Below are positions 1-9,863 of a stretch of 64,000 nt of DNA, in pieces; the first letter of the stretch is position 1, and the number at the start of each line of letters is the position of its first letter. The stretch spans positions 131,861,422 through 131,925,421 of the forward strand of contig OY754329.1 in NCBI GenBank assembly GCA_963573305.1, read 5' to 3'. The translations under genes were made by a program, and so were the position numbers. This DNA is from Pyrrhosoma nymphula (Eukaryota; Arthropoda; Insecta; Odonata; Coenagrionidae). Under the pieces are notes generated by a model. The model was not told where the DNA came from. It was given only the letters and a program-made list of their open reading frames with translations, and did not search any database.

Positions 1-134
1 TGAATCGCGGTACCTGTTTCCCGAAGAGTTTGAGCCCCTAAGAGCCTCGGAGTTAATTGATTTTGGGACGGGCTGTTAATATCGTTGACTTGTCTTAAGT
101 CTACTATGCCCTCTATCCAGCCTCTAGTGCGGTT

Positions 135-569
135 ATGGAGGAAAGTGTACGCCCTCCCTCCGGCAATTTGGAGGGGATCATTTCCGCAGACGCGGGTTAT
201 TTATTTACCGGCCAAACTGTCACCGTGGCTTTTTGGCGTCGGGAAGATAGATTTTTTGTCTTCGATTCTCACTCCGTCGATGAAAACCGTGAATTTAATT
301 ATTATGGCGTAGCCCGTCTTTTCAGTTGCCACGGATACTTGCCTCTCGCCCGCTTACTACTTAGTGACGTGGCTTTAGATGGGACCAGGCATTGGTACAC
401 GGTCACCCAGATTCGTTTCGAGGAGAAGGTGGAACAACTCAATCCTGCTCCCACTTCCTCACCGGAGGTGGTCACCGACTCCTTGGCTTCGCCTGATCCC
501 AAGTTATTTTCGTTGAAACCGGTAGTTGTCCTCACTCAATTAGAGTTTGTGACATCAGTTCGCGGGTAA
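135..569 (+). pseudogene. Peptidase-like ORF upstream of Helitron Rep (ubiquitin-peptidase-like C-terminal part)
   Basis: A 144-residue open frame. Residues about 39-54 read RFFVFDSHSVDENRE. An aromatic stretch followed by F-D-S-H-S resembles the Asp/His part of the active site in viral-tegument-type and other papain-fold deubiquitinating peptidases, some of which are carried by arthropod transposons (from memory). The nucleophilic Cys half would lie upstream and is not recognisable in the first 130 bases. The second half (residues 80-144) is Ser/Pro/Thr-rich and unassigned. The ORF lies in the same GC-rich block and orientation as the Helitron Rep region and probably belonged to it. The family assignment is weak; the ORF and motif are directly visible. 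Confidence 0.4.
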
Positions 570-677
570 ACTAGGGGTAGGCCTAGGAAAATTAAACGCG
601 GTAGCCCGAAGCTTCTTCAAATCTCGCGCGAAGAACAACTCCTGGAGGCCAAGAAGACCTATGCCTCCAGGAAACCG

Positions 678-857
678 GATGTGAACAGGGAAGCGGTTCG
701 CCGTTACACCGTCGAGCACCTAGATGTTCACAGGGAAGCGGTTCGCCGTTACACCGTCGAGCATCCGGATGTTCACAGGGAAGCGGTTCACCGATACGCC
801 ACCATGAAACCAGAGGTCAACAGAGACGTTGCGCCGTCTTATCGACTGCGCAATACC
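678..857 (+). repeat. Four 45-bp tandem units coding a 15-residue repeat
   Basis: Four in-frame 45-bp units (678-722, 723-767, 768-812, 813-857) encode DVNREAVRRYTVEHL, DVHREAVRRYTVEHP, DVHREAVHRYATMKP and a diverged EVNRDVAPSYRLRNT. Units 1 and 2 are nearly identical in DNA; unit 4 has decayed. Comparable V-N/H-R-x-A-V-x-R-Y repeats sit in front of the cysteine-rich region in other arthropod Helitron proteins (family knowledge). The Arg/Tyr heptad-like spacing suggests a helical, possibly nucleic-acid-binding linker. Confidence 0.85.
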
Positions 858-2436
858 GGCATGACGTTTAAACACTTGCCTGCAGAAACATCTCGGCAGG
901 TGAAGATAATAGGTCCCATGGGATATTGGAAAGGAGACCAACTTAAAAACATCCATCCGTTCAAGTTGAAGATCCCCAATTTGTGGGACGAGAGCATTCA
1001 CCGGTGTCGACACTGTCGTGCGCGACTATTCGACGAAGAGAAGGAGAGGAAGAAATGGTGCTGTGGGGAGGGCGCCTACAACGTACTTCATATCCCTCCA
1101 CTCGAGGCGCCTTTCTTTTCCAATCCGACTTTCCTCCAACGAGCTCGTACGTACAACGACCTCTTTGCCTTCTGTGCACTGGAAGTATCCGGGGTTTACC
1201 GCCATCCCTCCGGTCTTTCCTTCTTCAAGATCGAAGGATGTACCACCAAGTGCACAGCCTGGACACTCCGGGTCAGAAGTTCACGACCAGGAGCGGAGAC
1301 GTTCAGTTCGTCAACCGCTGCCGACTTTACATCGACGCCGGCGAGGAACGCCGGAATATTTCCCAGGAAAGATCTATGTGTCCCGACATGGTCCGCGAAA
1401 TCGCAAGCCATCTCGAGAATGTAAACCCTTACATTCGCGATTTTCGCAAATTGAGCGCCGAGCCCTCTGTCGACGATCATCTGACCTTCGAGGTGACGAA
1501 TACATCTACACACGGCCCTATTCTCGGCGATAGGCAAAGAGGTATCGAAGTACGCGCCCTGCTAAGCACGGATGACACTGCCTCCGGGCCCCGCAAACTG
1601 ACCATATGGAAGAGGAGCGATCGACGACCATCCTCCATCGATCTCTTGAGCCCTCTAATGGAATCTTTCCAATATACCCTACTCTATCCTCAAGGCAATT
1701 TGGGATGGCACGTGGGAATGTCCGATAATAACGGGAAGAAGATCTCCCAGTGCAATTATTCGCGGTGGCTCTTGCTTTCTGATCCCCGCTTCTCTCACAC
1801 CGGCCGGCTTTCGCAGTCTTGGCAGGTCGAGATGTTTGCGAGGTATGAGGAAGAGCGCCTGCGATTCATCCGGTTTTCCCAAACGCGCTCTTCATCCCGG
1901 AACGCCATGAGGATAGTGCAACTGGACGAGGTCCAGTTGCACTCCTCCTGGGAGGTCGAGGCACGGGACAAGTCACGGAGGACATCAACCGTGACGAGAC
2001 CGTCCAAGGTGAGGGCAGGGTGTTGCCCGGTAAAGTTTACCTCCCGAGCTCCTTCACAGGAGGCCCACGGTACATGAAGGTCCATTACGAAAACGCGATG
2101 GGCCTGGTGTCTCGACTGGGATCGCCGACGTATTCCCTGACCTTCACGTACAGTGCGACCTGGGAGGAAAACAAGAAGGCCTGCCCCCGTGGAACTGGAC
2201 GCAGTGACCCAGAGACAGCGTGCAGAGTCTTCCAAATAAAACTCGGGGAACTTATCCGAGAACTTCAGAGCGGAGCGATGTTCGGCCGAACGGTTTACTT
2301 CGTGTACGTCATCGAGATGCAGATGAGGGGCCTGCCTCACGCCCACATTGTATTCAAGATAGACGGCGAAGGTCCCGTTCAGGCGCAGGACATCGACTCG
2401 GTCATTCGCGCCGACATCCCATCCGAGGCCAGCTGA
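858..2436 (+). pseudogene. Helitron protein, N-terminal region and HUH Rep core (frameshifted)
   Basis: The frame from 858 carries a zinc-finger-like CRHCRARLF then WCCGEG. It shifts near 1240 into the frame that ends at 2077, which carries the conserved Helitron stretches RMYHQVHSL, RLYIDAGEERRN, NPYIRDFRKL and LLYPQGNLGW. It shifts again near 2030 into a frame with YLPSSFTGGPRYM and the Rep motif YVIEMQMRGLPHAHIVFKI (about 2307-2361). His-Ala-His is the metal-binding HUH signature of the rolling-circle endonuclease. The order of motifs matches intact Helitron proteins and only the frames are broken. It stops at 2436, just before the downstream half. Confidence 0.87.
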
Positions 2437-2455
2437 GGGAACTGGTGCTAGGCAC

Positions 2456-3670
2456 ATGATCCATGGCCCTTGCGGCACCGATCATCGCACTGATTTCCCG
2501 TGCTGGGACTCTGCCAGGGGTTACTGCGCCAAGTTTTTCCCCAGGCCCGAGTGCCAGACCACTCACGTCGACGAAAGGGGATTCGTCCAGTACAGGCGGG
2601 ACTACCGAAACCGAGGCGCCGAGCCATCTAGACGCCGACAAGTGACCGTGCATGGCGGGTGGGTTGTCCCGTACAATCCCGCTCTGCTCCTGAAATACGA
2701 GGCCCACATTAACTTGGAGCTCGCCTCGACTCGCCGCGTCGTGAAATACCTCTTCAAGTACCTGATGAAGGGCGGTTCTCTCCAGAACTTAACCGTCACT
2801 CCTCTGGGTAAACAGGAGGACGAAGTGGAGCACTACGTCACCAAACGCATGGTGGGTGCCAGCGACGCGTGCTGGCGTCTCTTGGACTTTCCCATCTCCA
2901 AGTCCGAGCCCACCGTCGAGTGCCTCCCCGTCCATCTCGAGGGAGGGCAGACCATCATTTACCGCCCGGGAGAGGTTTCCGATGCGGCGGAGAGGGCGAG
3001 CTCCAAACTGTTAGTGTACTTCGATCGTCCGCACGAAGAATCTTTCGATGACGTGACGTACCAGTCATTTTACGAAAGATTCACGGTGCACACAATGCGT
3101 CCTCGTGCTTCAGAAGTACAAGCACATCCCGATGGCCGGCATTTTGTGACGCCCCGCCAGCGCGGAGAGGTGTGTAGGCTGTTGTGGGTATCACACAATC
3201 GAGGGGAACAGTACTACCTTCGCCTCCTCCTCATGTCGACTCCTTGTCGCGGATACGCGCATCTCTTGGAACTCGGCGGAGCGGGTTGCCGCACCTTCCA
3301 GGATGTCACACGTTCCCTGGGCTTGATAGAGGACGATGAAGAGTGCCATCAAGCGCTGCGAGAGGCACCGCAATTCATGCTCGGGCCAAGACTTCGCTCC
3401 TTCTTCGTGCTCCTCTGCAACATGGGTGCCCCCGCAGCTCACCTGTGGGACGCCTTTCAGAACCAACTTTGCGAGGATCACTTGGAACGGAACGCCAACG
3501 ACCCGGAGTTGGCGGTCAAACTCTCCCTGATCGACATCGACCGTAGCCTTCGGCTCCAGGGATCGTGTTTGACCGACCACGGACTTCCGTACGTGCAGGA
3601 TGACACGACGGAGTTGGGCAGAGAGCTACTCAACAACGGCGAAAACCTCCAGCGTCGAATCGTGGAGTAG
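2456..3670 (+). pseudogene. Helitron Rep C-terminal half with tyrosine motif
   Basis: A 404-residue open frame, the longest uninterrupted in the window. It begins with MIHGPCG and has the Helitron features YNPALLLKYEAHINLE, then VKYLFKYLMKG (about residues 95-105), where the two tyrosines sit at the catalytic Y positions of the Rep domain. These are followed by RMVGASDACWRLLDFPI and the region linking Rep to helicase. The methionine at 2456 is not a real start: the upstream Rep motif lies in another frame ending at 2436, so this is the 3' part of a single broken ORF. The frame ends at TAG 3668-3670, immediately before the helicase. Confidence 0.87.
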
Positions 3671-4430
3671 TGGGAGCCCAAGTTATCCCGCGATCAACGC
3701 CTGGTTTTCGAGTATTTGCGCTCTTTGATCCTCGACCCCGGCGAAGGAAGAACACGAAAAACCATCTTCCTAGACGGTCCCGGTGGTTACGGAAGAACCA
3801 CCCTACTCCCGTGTCATCCTCGCATACGTGCGCTGCTGTCGTCAGGTCGCCCTCGCCGTCGCCAGCTCCGCAATAGCCGCGGCCAACATGCCCGGCGGAA
3901 CATGTTCCGGCTGCCGCTAGATTTGGTTGACGGTACGGGCGTTTGGAACATCACCAACCTATCCCAGCGAGCAATCTCATCAGAGCCGCGAGGGTCGTCG
4001 TCTTCGATGAGGCTCCGATGGCACATCGGTTCGTTTTCGACGTTCTCGACAGGTCCCTGCGAGACGTCATGAACTCAGATGAGCCATTCGGGGGAAAGAT
4101 CTTCCCGGGGATTTTCGGCAGATCGCACCCGTCGTGGAAAAAGCGCGCACACCATCCGACGTCGCTTCCGTTTCACTTCGGTCGTCGCGACTGTGGAGGT
4201 TTTTCCAAGTATTCTCCCTCACGACAGCGCACCGGACGATGAACTCCGGCGACTACGCCAATTTCCTCCTCGACGTAGGCAACGGAAAGTCCCGGCAGAG
4301 ACGTTCGGAGAGGGCCGAGAACAAGAGTCGCTCATCCCACTGGTGGGGATAAGATGATTCACCTCTCTGCAAGAACTCATTGCGGACGTCTTCCCTCCAG
4401 CCATTCTCCGCGACCTTCTCCTGTTTCAGT
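3671..4430 (+). pseudogene. PIF1-type helicase domain of the Helitron (degenerate)
   Basis: In the frame from 3716 a Walker A-like TIFLDGPGGYGRTTL appears; the canonical GGTGKT has become GGYGRT, losing the catalytic Lys. A Walker B segment, VVFDEAPMAHRFVFDVLDRSLRD, follows in another frame at about 3990-4065, and then PFGGKIFPGIFG. Fragments near 4370-4425 (SLQELIADVFPPAILRD) fit the later conserved helicase region. At least three frame changes occur within 700 bases. Inactive; it once supplied DNA unwinding for rolling-circle transposition. Confidence 0.8.
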
Positions 4431-4440
4431 TTTCAAAATC

Positions 4441-6439
4441 AGCACCACTATCGAGGGAATCAGCGGCATAAATCTTCCGGGTCGGAACTGGACAACAGCC
4501 ATCGTCGGTAGTTACGTTGTTTTCTTGTGTGTGGGAAATGACTTCAAATGCGTAAAAACGGTTGCCGTAACCGAAAACCTGGAAATCAAGGTACTCGATG
4601 AACTTTCCATTAACTTAAGTATTCCAAGTTACTATTATTTTATAGTACCGGTTTATTAGGGCATGCTTATGAGTGATACACATATATTTGTACATGGCTA
4701 TATTCATTAGGTAATATTCCATGGGAGAGATGTTGCCGTCAGTGGATTACAAACCTTGATGACGTATCTCAGGTGATCCACATTATAAATGGGTTGCGGG
4801 TCTGTGCTGATTTGGCTGTTCAGAACAGCGATGGGGAAAGGTAATATACATACGTACTGCATTATTGGATTATTCGAAATTTTCTGTCAGTTTTTATTAA
4901 TCCTTTTCTTTATTGCTGTGTTGTTTAAATATTTACTTATCTGAATTTTTTTTATGAATTGCACTTATGTTTGTAAAAATATATTTTTTGCAACGCCCAC
5001 TGAGCTTTGTATCTAGTGTTTGGTGGACGTCCATCTACTTGATTTACTCTTTGGAGATCATTTGTCCTATGCCTTTCCTGTTGCTTTTTTCCGAAACCCT
5101 CAAAATTTGGCGCAGTTCGAAAAGTCTATGGTAAAATTACAAATTTTACGGGCATTATAGTTTTGTTACCATAGCAAAGTTAATTTTGCTCTGCAAGCTT
5201 TAGGGCATAAATAAATAAATCTTTCACTCATTTTAATCTTATCTGAATGATCTTAAAAGGATGAAATACTTTATTTTCCATTCTGCTGTTTTCCAATCAT
5301 AAAGCACACATATATATATAGCACATTCGTATGTGTTGCGTAGCTTACAAAATGTGTGACATGCCCTTTTTTATAAAAGAAGTTGTCAAATCATGTGGGA
5401 ATAGGAGACAGAAATGTAGCCACTATACTGATCTAATGTTCATACAATTCTGATTTTGAGGACATTTTAGTGGTTCAGGGCGTATTACAGAAATAATATG
5501 CAGTAAATGAGGGAATAGAAAATTTGAAACCTATTCAATTATCAATTTTATTCTTGCAAGGTTAACATTGACAGTGGTAGGCCTAACTTCGTAGAAATTT
5601 TCAATTTTTTTATTCACGATAAAAGTGATATGCTTACTTAGCTACAATATTTTCTTATTGTGACATGTTTCATCAATTTAAAACACCATCAGGTACAGAG
5701 TTTGTTTATTTTGGTTAATCGTTTTAGTTACCTTGGAAGAGGAGAAAACTACAAATAATTGGTCAGGGTTGAGAAAGATATATACTTCACTCCAATCCCC
5801 ACTAGCCTTTGATCTAGGTGCATTTCTCATTTATGTCTGATAATTTGTATTTTTCTTCTCCTTCCCCATACTATAACAACAATTAACCACCTACCTTAAC
5901 TTCCCACCGTATCAACCTAACATGCAAGGTTATTTTCACTTTAAGATATTAGATAGCTTTTTATTGTCAAAATGCTCCCATCATTACCCTTATACATCTC
6001 CTGATCTATAACCTTGTCAGAACATGGTGGATTGACATTTGGAATATTGTACATACTATCACTGTGGATAGCATCTAATCCCACAATGTTGAGTGTAATT
6101 ATTTCATGATATTTGTTAGTAAAGTAAACATTCTTTATAGGATATGATACATCCCACTCTTCATGTGTGTTATGGCTTACACTTTCACACATACATTGTA
6201 TTGTGTGGAGATGTAAACCATTACACCTATGGAGAGTGGGGTGTACCCTATCATATCAATATGATTGAATAAATATCCATGTCTTTCACAAGTTTCTGTT
6301 ATTTTACTACCAGGGAAGATGTAAAATATTATCAAACTTCTGCTTAGTGTGATGCGCTTTACTAAATATTCATATAATTCCTTTAGTTTCTCGCTCCTTT
6401 GTTTTTTTTAACTGACATGTAGGAATTTCTTCAATAATA
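4441..6439. other. AT-rich stretch without recognisable genes
   Basis: A weak 100-codon plus-strand open stretch to 4659 has no recognisable motif and may be the eroded Helitron 3' end. Beyond it is AT-rich sequence with a short TATATA run near 5310 and a 83-codon minus ORF (5941-6192) without similarity that I recognise. Confidence 0.6.
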
Positions 6440-7405
6440 ATGTTTACAGTGCTTGCCAAATGTCAGGGGTATGTGCCTGAGAAAACCCCCCGAAACAGAG
6501 GGAGAGGGCCCAGTGTTTGGTGTACACCCTGTAGGTTGACAAGGAAACTCCAGGCTGACAGAACCAGGAAAAGGCAGGAATGTGGAAAAACAATAAGGTA
6601 CAAGGCTAAAAAAATGCTTTGAAGATATGTCGGATAAGGGATACACGTCTTCAGGGTCATGAGGTATGAGCTTCTACTACGATTGATTTATTGATTTGAG
6701 TCCTCATTGACTATCGTTGGGACCATGTCGATCAACTGAGGCCTTTATTTGAAGTTGTTGATTTTCCAGGTTGATGTTCTGAAGGTTAAAATGGAGACCA
6801 TGAGGAAAGAGTGCCCGTAAATCAGAACAGGCTCTAACCAAACAAATTTCCACCCTAACATCTTGCCAGCAAGAAGCAGTTAAAGCCTGTTTCCCTGCAG
6901 CCAAAGCCCGCAGTCCAAAGGGTATGAGGTACACTCGTGATTGGGTGCATGAGTTCCTTCTTCTTCGAATTAAAAGTAGGAGAGCGTACGAGCACATTAG
7001 GTCTCATGGCATTCTGGCCCTTCCCAGCATGACCACTCTTCGGCGTTACCTGGAAAATGTCAAAGGAACCTATGGATTCCAGGAGGCCACCTTCCAGTGC
7101 TTAAAGCAGAAAGCTGGTGAACTTGCGATGGAGGACAAAGGGGTAAGACACGGTGTAATATATGGTCAACATTTTCTGGTTGACCTGTGTTTAATGTTTT
7201 TGTGCCTATATTGCAGGCACACTTCTAGTCGATGAGATGAAGCTGTCAAAATGTCTTCTTGACAAGCAATCTCTACAAATATGTGGGTTCACCAACTTAG
7301 GAGACCACACCCCACTCCATCAGAAGAATCAGAGGGGGGGACCATGCTTTGGTAATGATGTTTCAGCCATTTCGAGGCAGGTGGGTGCAGGCTCTGGCTT
7401 GCTTT

Positions 7406-7409
7406 TTAA
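7406..7409 (+). repeat. TTAA target-site duplication, left copy
   Basis: TTAA immediately precedes the piggyBac terminal repeat. The matching copy is at 9860-9863. Removing one TTAA plus the element restores the P-like reading frame across the junction (CFL|SKGCASS). Confidence 0.9.
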
Positions 7410-7424
7410 CACTTTCAGGTCGTT

Positions 7425-7488
7425 GCTCGGAAAATTTCCGAGCGCCGTTTCTTTCCCTAAGTTTACGCTGCTCGGCAAATTTCCGAGC
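7425..7488. repeat. Twin subterminal palindromes of the piggyBac element
   Basis: 7425-7443 reads GCTCGGAAA-A-TTTCCGAGC, a perfect 9+1+9 palindrome. 7470-7488 repeats it with one central change (GGCAAATTTCC). The starts are 45 bp apart and the first lies 15 bp inside the element. A half-site (TTTTCCGAGCAC) follows at 7526-7537. Likely transposase-binding sites (inference). Confidence 0.85.
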
Positions 7489-7759
7489 GCGAGTTTCCCG
7501 TTGTATATATGCGTTGTGACGGGGATTTTCCGAGCACTAACTGCTTGGGAGGCACGCGTGATCAGGCCTATAGAACGTAGTTCATGTGTTCTCCGCTAGA
7601 TGGGATGTGTTACTCAAAATTTCGTGGGCAAAGAGACACAAGACGCGACCATCTTGTGTCAGCTGTTCGGGCCACAGAAGCCAGCATTTGGCGGGACGGA
7701 GTTGGCGAGTAAGTCGCGCCTACTAATGAAAGTGTTTGACAATAAACATCAAATTTATG

Positions 7760-9552
7760 AGTAAACATGCGTATTTGGATGAGAGTGAAATCGCAGCCTT
7801 ATGTCAGGAAGATTCTGGTTCTCAAATAGATGAAGGTGGAATTGAATTGACTGGAGATATTACAGATACTTTCGGTAGGTTAACAAATGCCATTGCTTCC
7901 TTGCTTTTGCTAACTTTTGTCTCCATTCTAATTTACAATGACTTTCAGATGACGATAATGATGTAACGCAGAGTGAAATAGAAGATGAGGTTGTGAATTT
8001 ACCATCTGTGCCATACGTGAATCAGCAGAGGAGAAATGATACAACTCCACCTAAAGATTGGAGTGATGAAGACTACCTACTACAGCTGCCAGTTTTGAAG
8101 GAATCTAGTGGAGTTCGTTCTAGCCCCAGTTGATGAGAACAGCATTGAACTCGATTGTTTTAGTGTTTTTGTAGATGCAGAAGTTTTGAAATCGGTAAAA
8201 ACTGAAACTAATAGGAATGCAGGTAAGAAAATTACACAACTGCGTATCAGGGTAAAATTTCTGTTAGATCCTTGTGGTCATCATGGAATGCTGTTGCACT
8301 TCATGAATTGTACCAGTTCTTTTCAATAATTATTCATGTGTTTGGTGCCAAAACCTTGAGTTACTGACTACTGGAGCACTGATTCAATGTTGGACTCACA
8401 TTTGGCAGATAAAATCATGAAACGTGACAGATTCCGTTCAATTCTTTTCATAATGCATGCAAACAATAATGGCACGTATATACCACACAACCAACCTAGT
8501 CATGATGCAATTCATAAAATAGGGCCTTTCTTCAACAACTTTGTTGAGAAAAGCAAGGCCAGCTTTCATCCAGGTGAAAATTTGACTGTGGATGAGGGCA
8601 TGTGTCCATTAAGAGGAATTAGATTTCGGGTCTACATAAAAACAAGCCCAGTAAGTATGGGGTAAAATCCTTTATTGTGATGCTGCCTCTGGATATATAC
8701 TGAATTGTGAGATATATTCAGAAGCAGGGGATAAGGACAATAGCGCTGAGTCAGTTGTAATAATTATTTGGAGAAGGGTCTTTGTACATGGACAGATATT
8801 ACACAGGTGTGAATCTATTTCAAACCTTATTTGAAAAGGGAACCTGTGCAGTGGGCACAGTCATGAAAAACAGAAGGGGACTCCCAAAAGAATTTTGAAC
8901 TAGTAAACTGAAGAAAGGGGAAATGTTTTTCAAACGAAAAGATTCAGTACTTGCTATACAGTGGAAAGACACTCGAGATGTTTTCATGATATCAACAAAG
9001 CATAAAAAGACTGCATCAACTGTAACTGTCAGATCTAAGTTTGGTATGGAGGAAAAAGTAAAGCCAGATGCAGTGATTGACTACAATGTCAACAAGACTG
9101 GAGTTGATCATGGGGATCAGCTATTGACATATTATTATTTTCAAAGTAGGACATTGAAATGGTGGAAGGTTTTCTTTCACATGATCATGATGTGTATTGT
9201 AAATTCCTGTTTTATTTTGTAAAATCAGACCTCAGAAAAAAGTTATTTTATATGAGTTTATGAAAAATTTAGGCGAGCAGCTTCTGAAAAAAGGATTTGA
9301 ATTCAGTGTGACAAATCATCCTTTATCAGTAAATAGACTCATGGCCAAACATTTTCCACAGCATGTACCTGCAACTGCAAAGAACAAATATCCTTAAGAT
9401 ATTGCAAAGTTTGTTCAGAGATGGGACTCATAACAACTGGAAAAAGGGTCAGAAGGGAGAAACGCTGGTGGTGTGCAGATTGTGGGGTAGGTTTGTGCCT
9501 CCCTGATTGTTTTAAGACATTCCACACAAAGTCAAATTATGCACAGGACTGA
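7760..9552 (+). pseudogene. piggyBac transposase relic (PGBD4-like)
   Basis: The acidic N-terminus (AYLDESEIAALCQEDSG) is interrupted by a GT-AG intron at 7874-7948. Conserved blocks follow in changing frames: ELDCFSVFVDAEVLKSV and ETNRNAGK, YWSTDSMLDSHLADKIMKRD, NLTVDEGMCPLRG (first catalytic Asp, near 8590), CDAASGYILNCEIYSEAGD, YMDRYYTGVNLF (second Asp near 8800), NRRGLPKEF, and YNVNKTGVDHGDQLL (third Asp near 9105). A C-terminal cysteine-rich domain follows: CKVCSEMG, then WWCADCGVGLCLPDCF (9390-9520). All three acids of the DDD triad survive, but frameshifts and stops (8130, 8330, 8664, 8897, 9220) preclude a full protein. Confidence 0.9.
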
Positions 9553-9859
9553 ACAGTAATTTACAAAAGCGAAGCATGTATTTTCTTGAATATTTCAGCT
9601 TTATATTTATGTAAAATGTCCACGTTAAACTTTTTTTAAGGTCAAAATCATGCAATATTTGTCATTTTCTAATTATTTAAGTATGTAATATAAAAACATA
9701 ATAAAATATCATTGTAAAGCCCATATTTATATTTTTAATAATAACCCTAACATGCTTTCCCTGTTTCAAGCCAATCCTCATAAAGATATGTTGAGAAGTT
9801 GTTAAAATCTCACGGCCTCAGGGACCAGACAGTGCCCGGAGTTGTACGACCTGAATGCG

Positions 9860-9863
9860 TTAA
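9860..9863 (+). repeat. TTAA target-site duplication, right copy
   Basis: The second TTAA directly follows the right terminal repeat of the piggyBac element and is followed by the resumed P-like coding frame (AGC AAG GGT). Confidence 0.9.

Larger units (their letters stand above)
1..4440 (+). mobile_element. Helitron relic (Rep/helicase), GC-rich, truncated by window start
   Basis: A block clearly richer in GC than the AT-rich DNA that follows from about 4.6 kb. In order it carries a peptidase-like ORF, a 15-residue tandem repeat, a cysteine-rich N-terminal region, the HUH-type Rep (Helitron_like_N) region and a PIF1-type helicase. Reading frames change at about 1240, 2030, 2440 and 3670 and repeatedly in the helicase, so the element is dead. 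Helitrons move by rolling-circle replication using one Rep-helicase protein. No 5'-TC or 3'-hairpin/CTRR end could be fixed: the left part is outside the window and the right end lies somewhere after the last recognisable helicase-like stretch near 4430. Confidence 0.88.
7410..9859 (+). mobile_element. Complete but inactivated piggyBac-type element (2,450 bp)
   Basis: Bounded by TTAA on both sides. The ends are inverted repeats: 7410-7423 CACTTTCAGGTCGT, and the reverse complement of 9846-9859, CGCATTCAGGTCGT (11 of 14 identical). Two perfect palindromes lie just inside the left end. It contains a plus-strand transposase relic (7760-9552). The element inserted into the P-like transposase and is therefore younger than it. 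Confidence 0.93.

Noticed and set aside
5941..6192. 83-codon minus ORF
   Set aside because: Isolated, no family resemblance, no promoter or exon partners.
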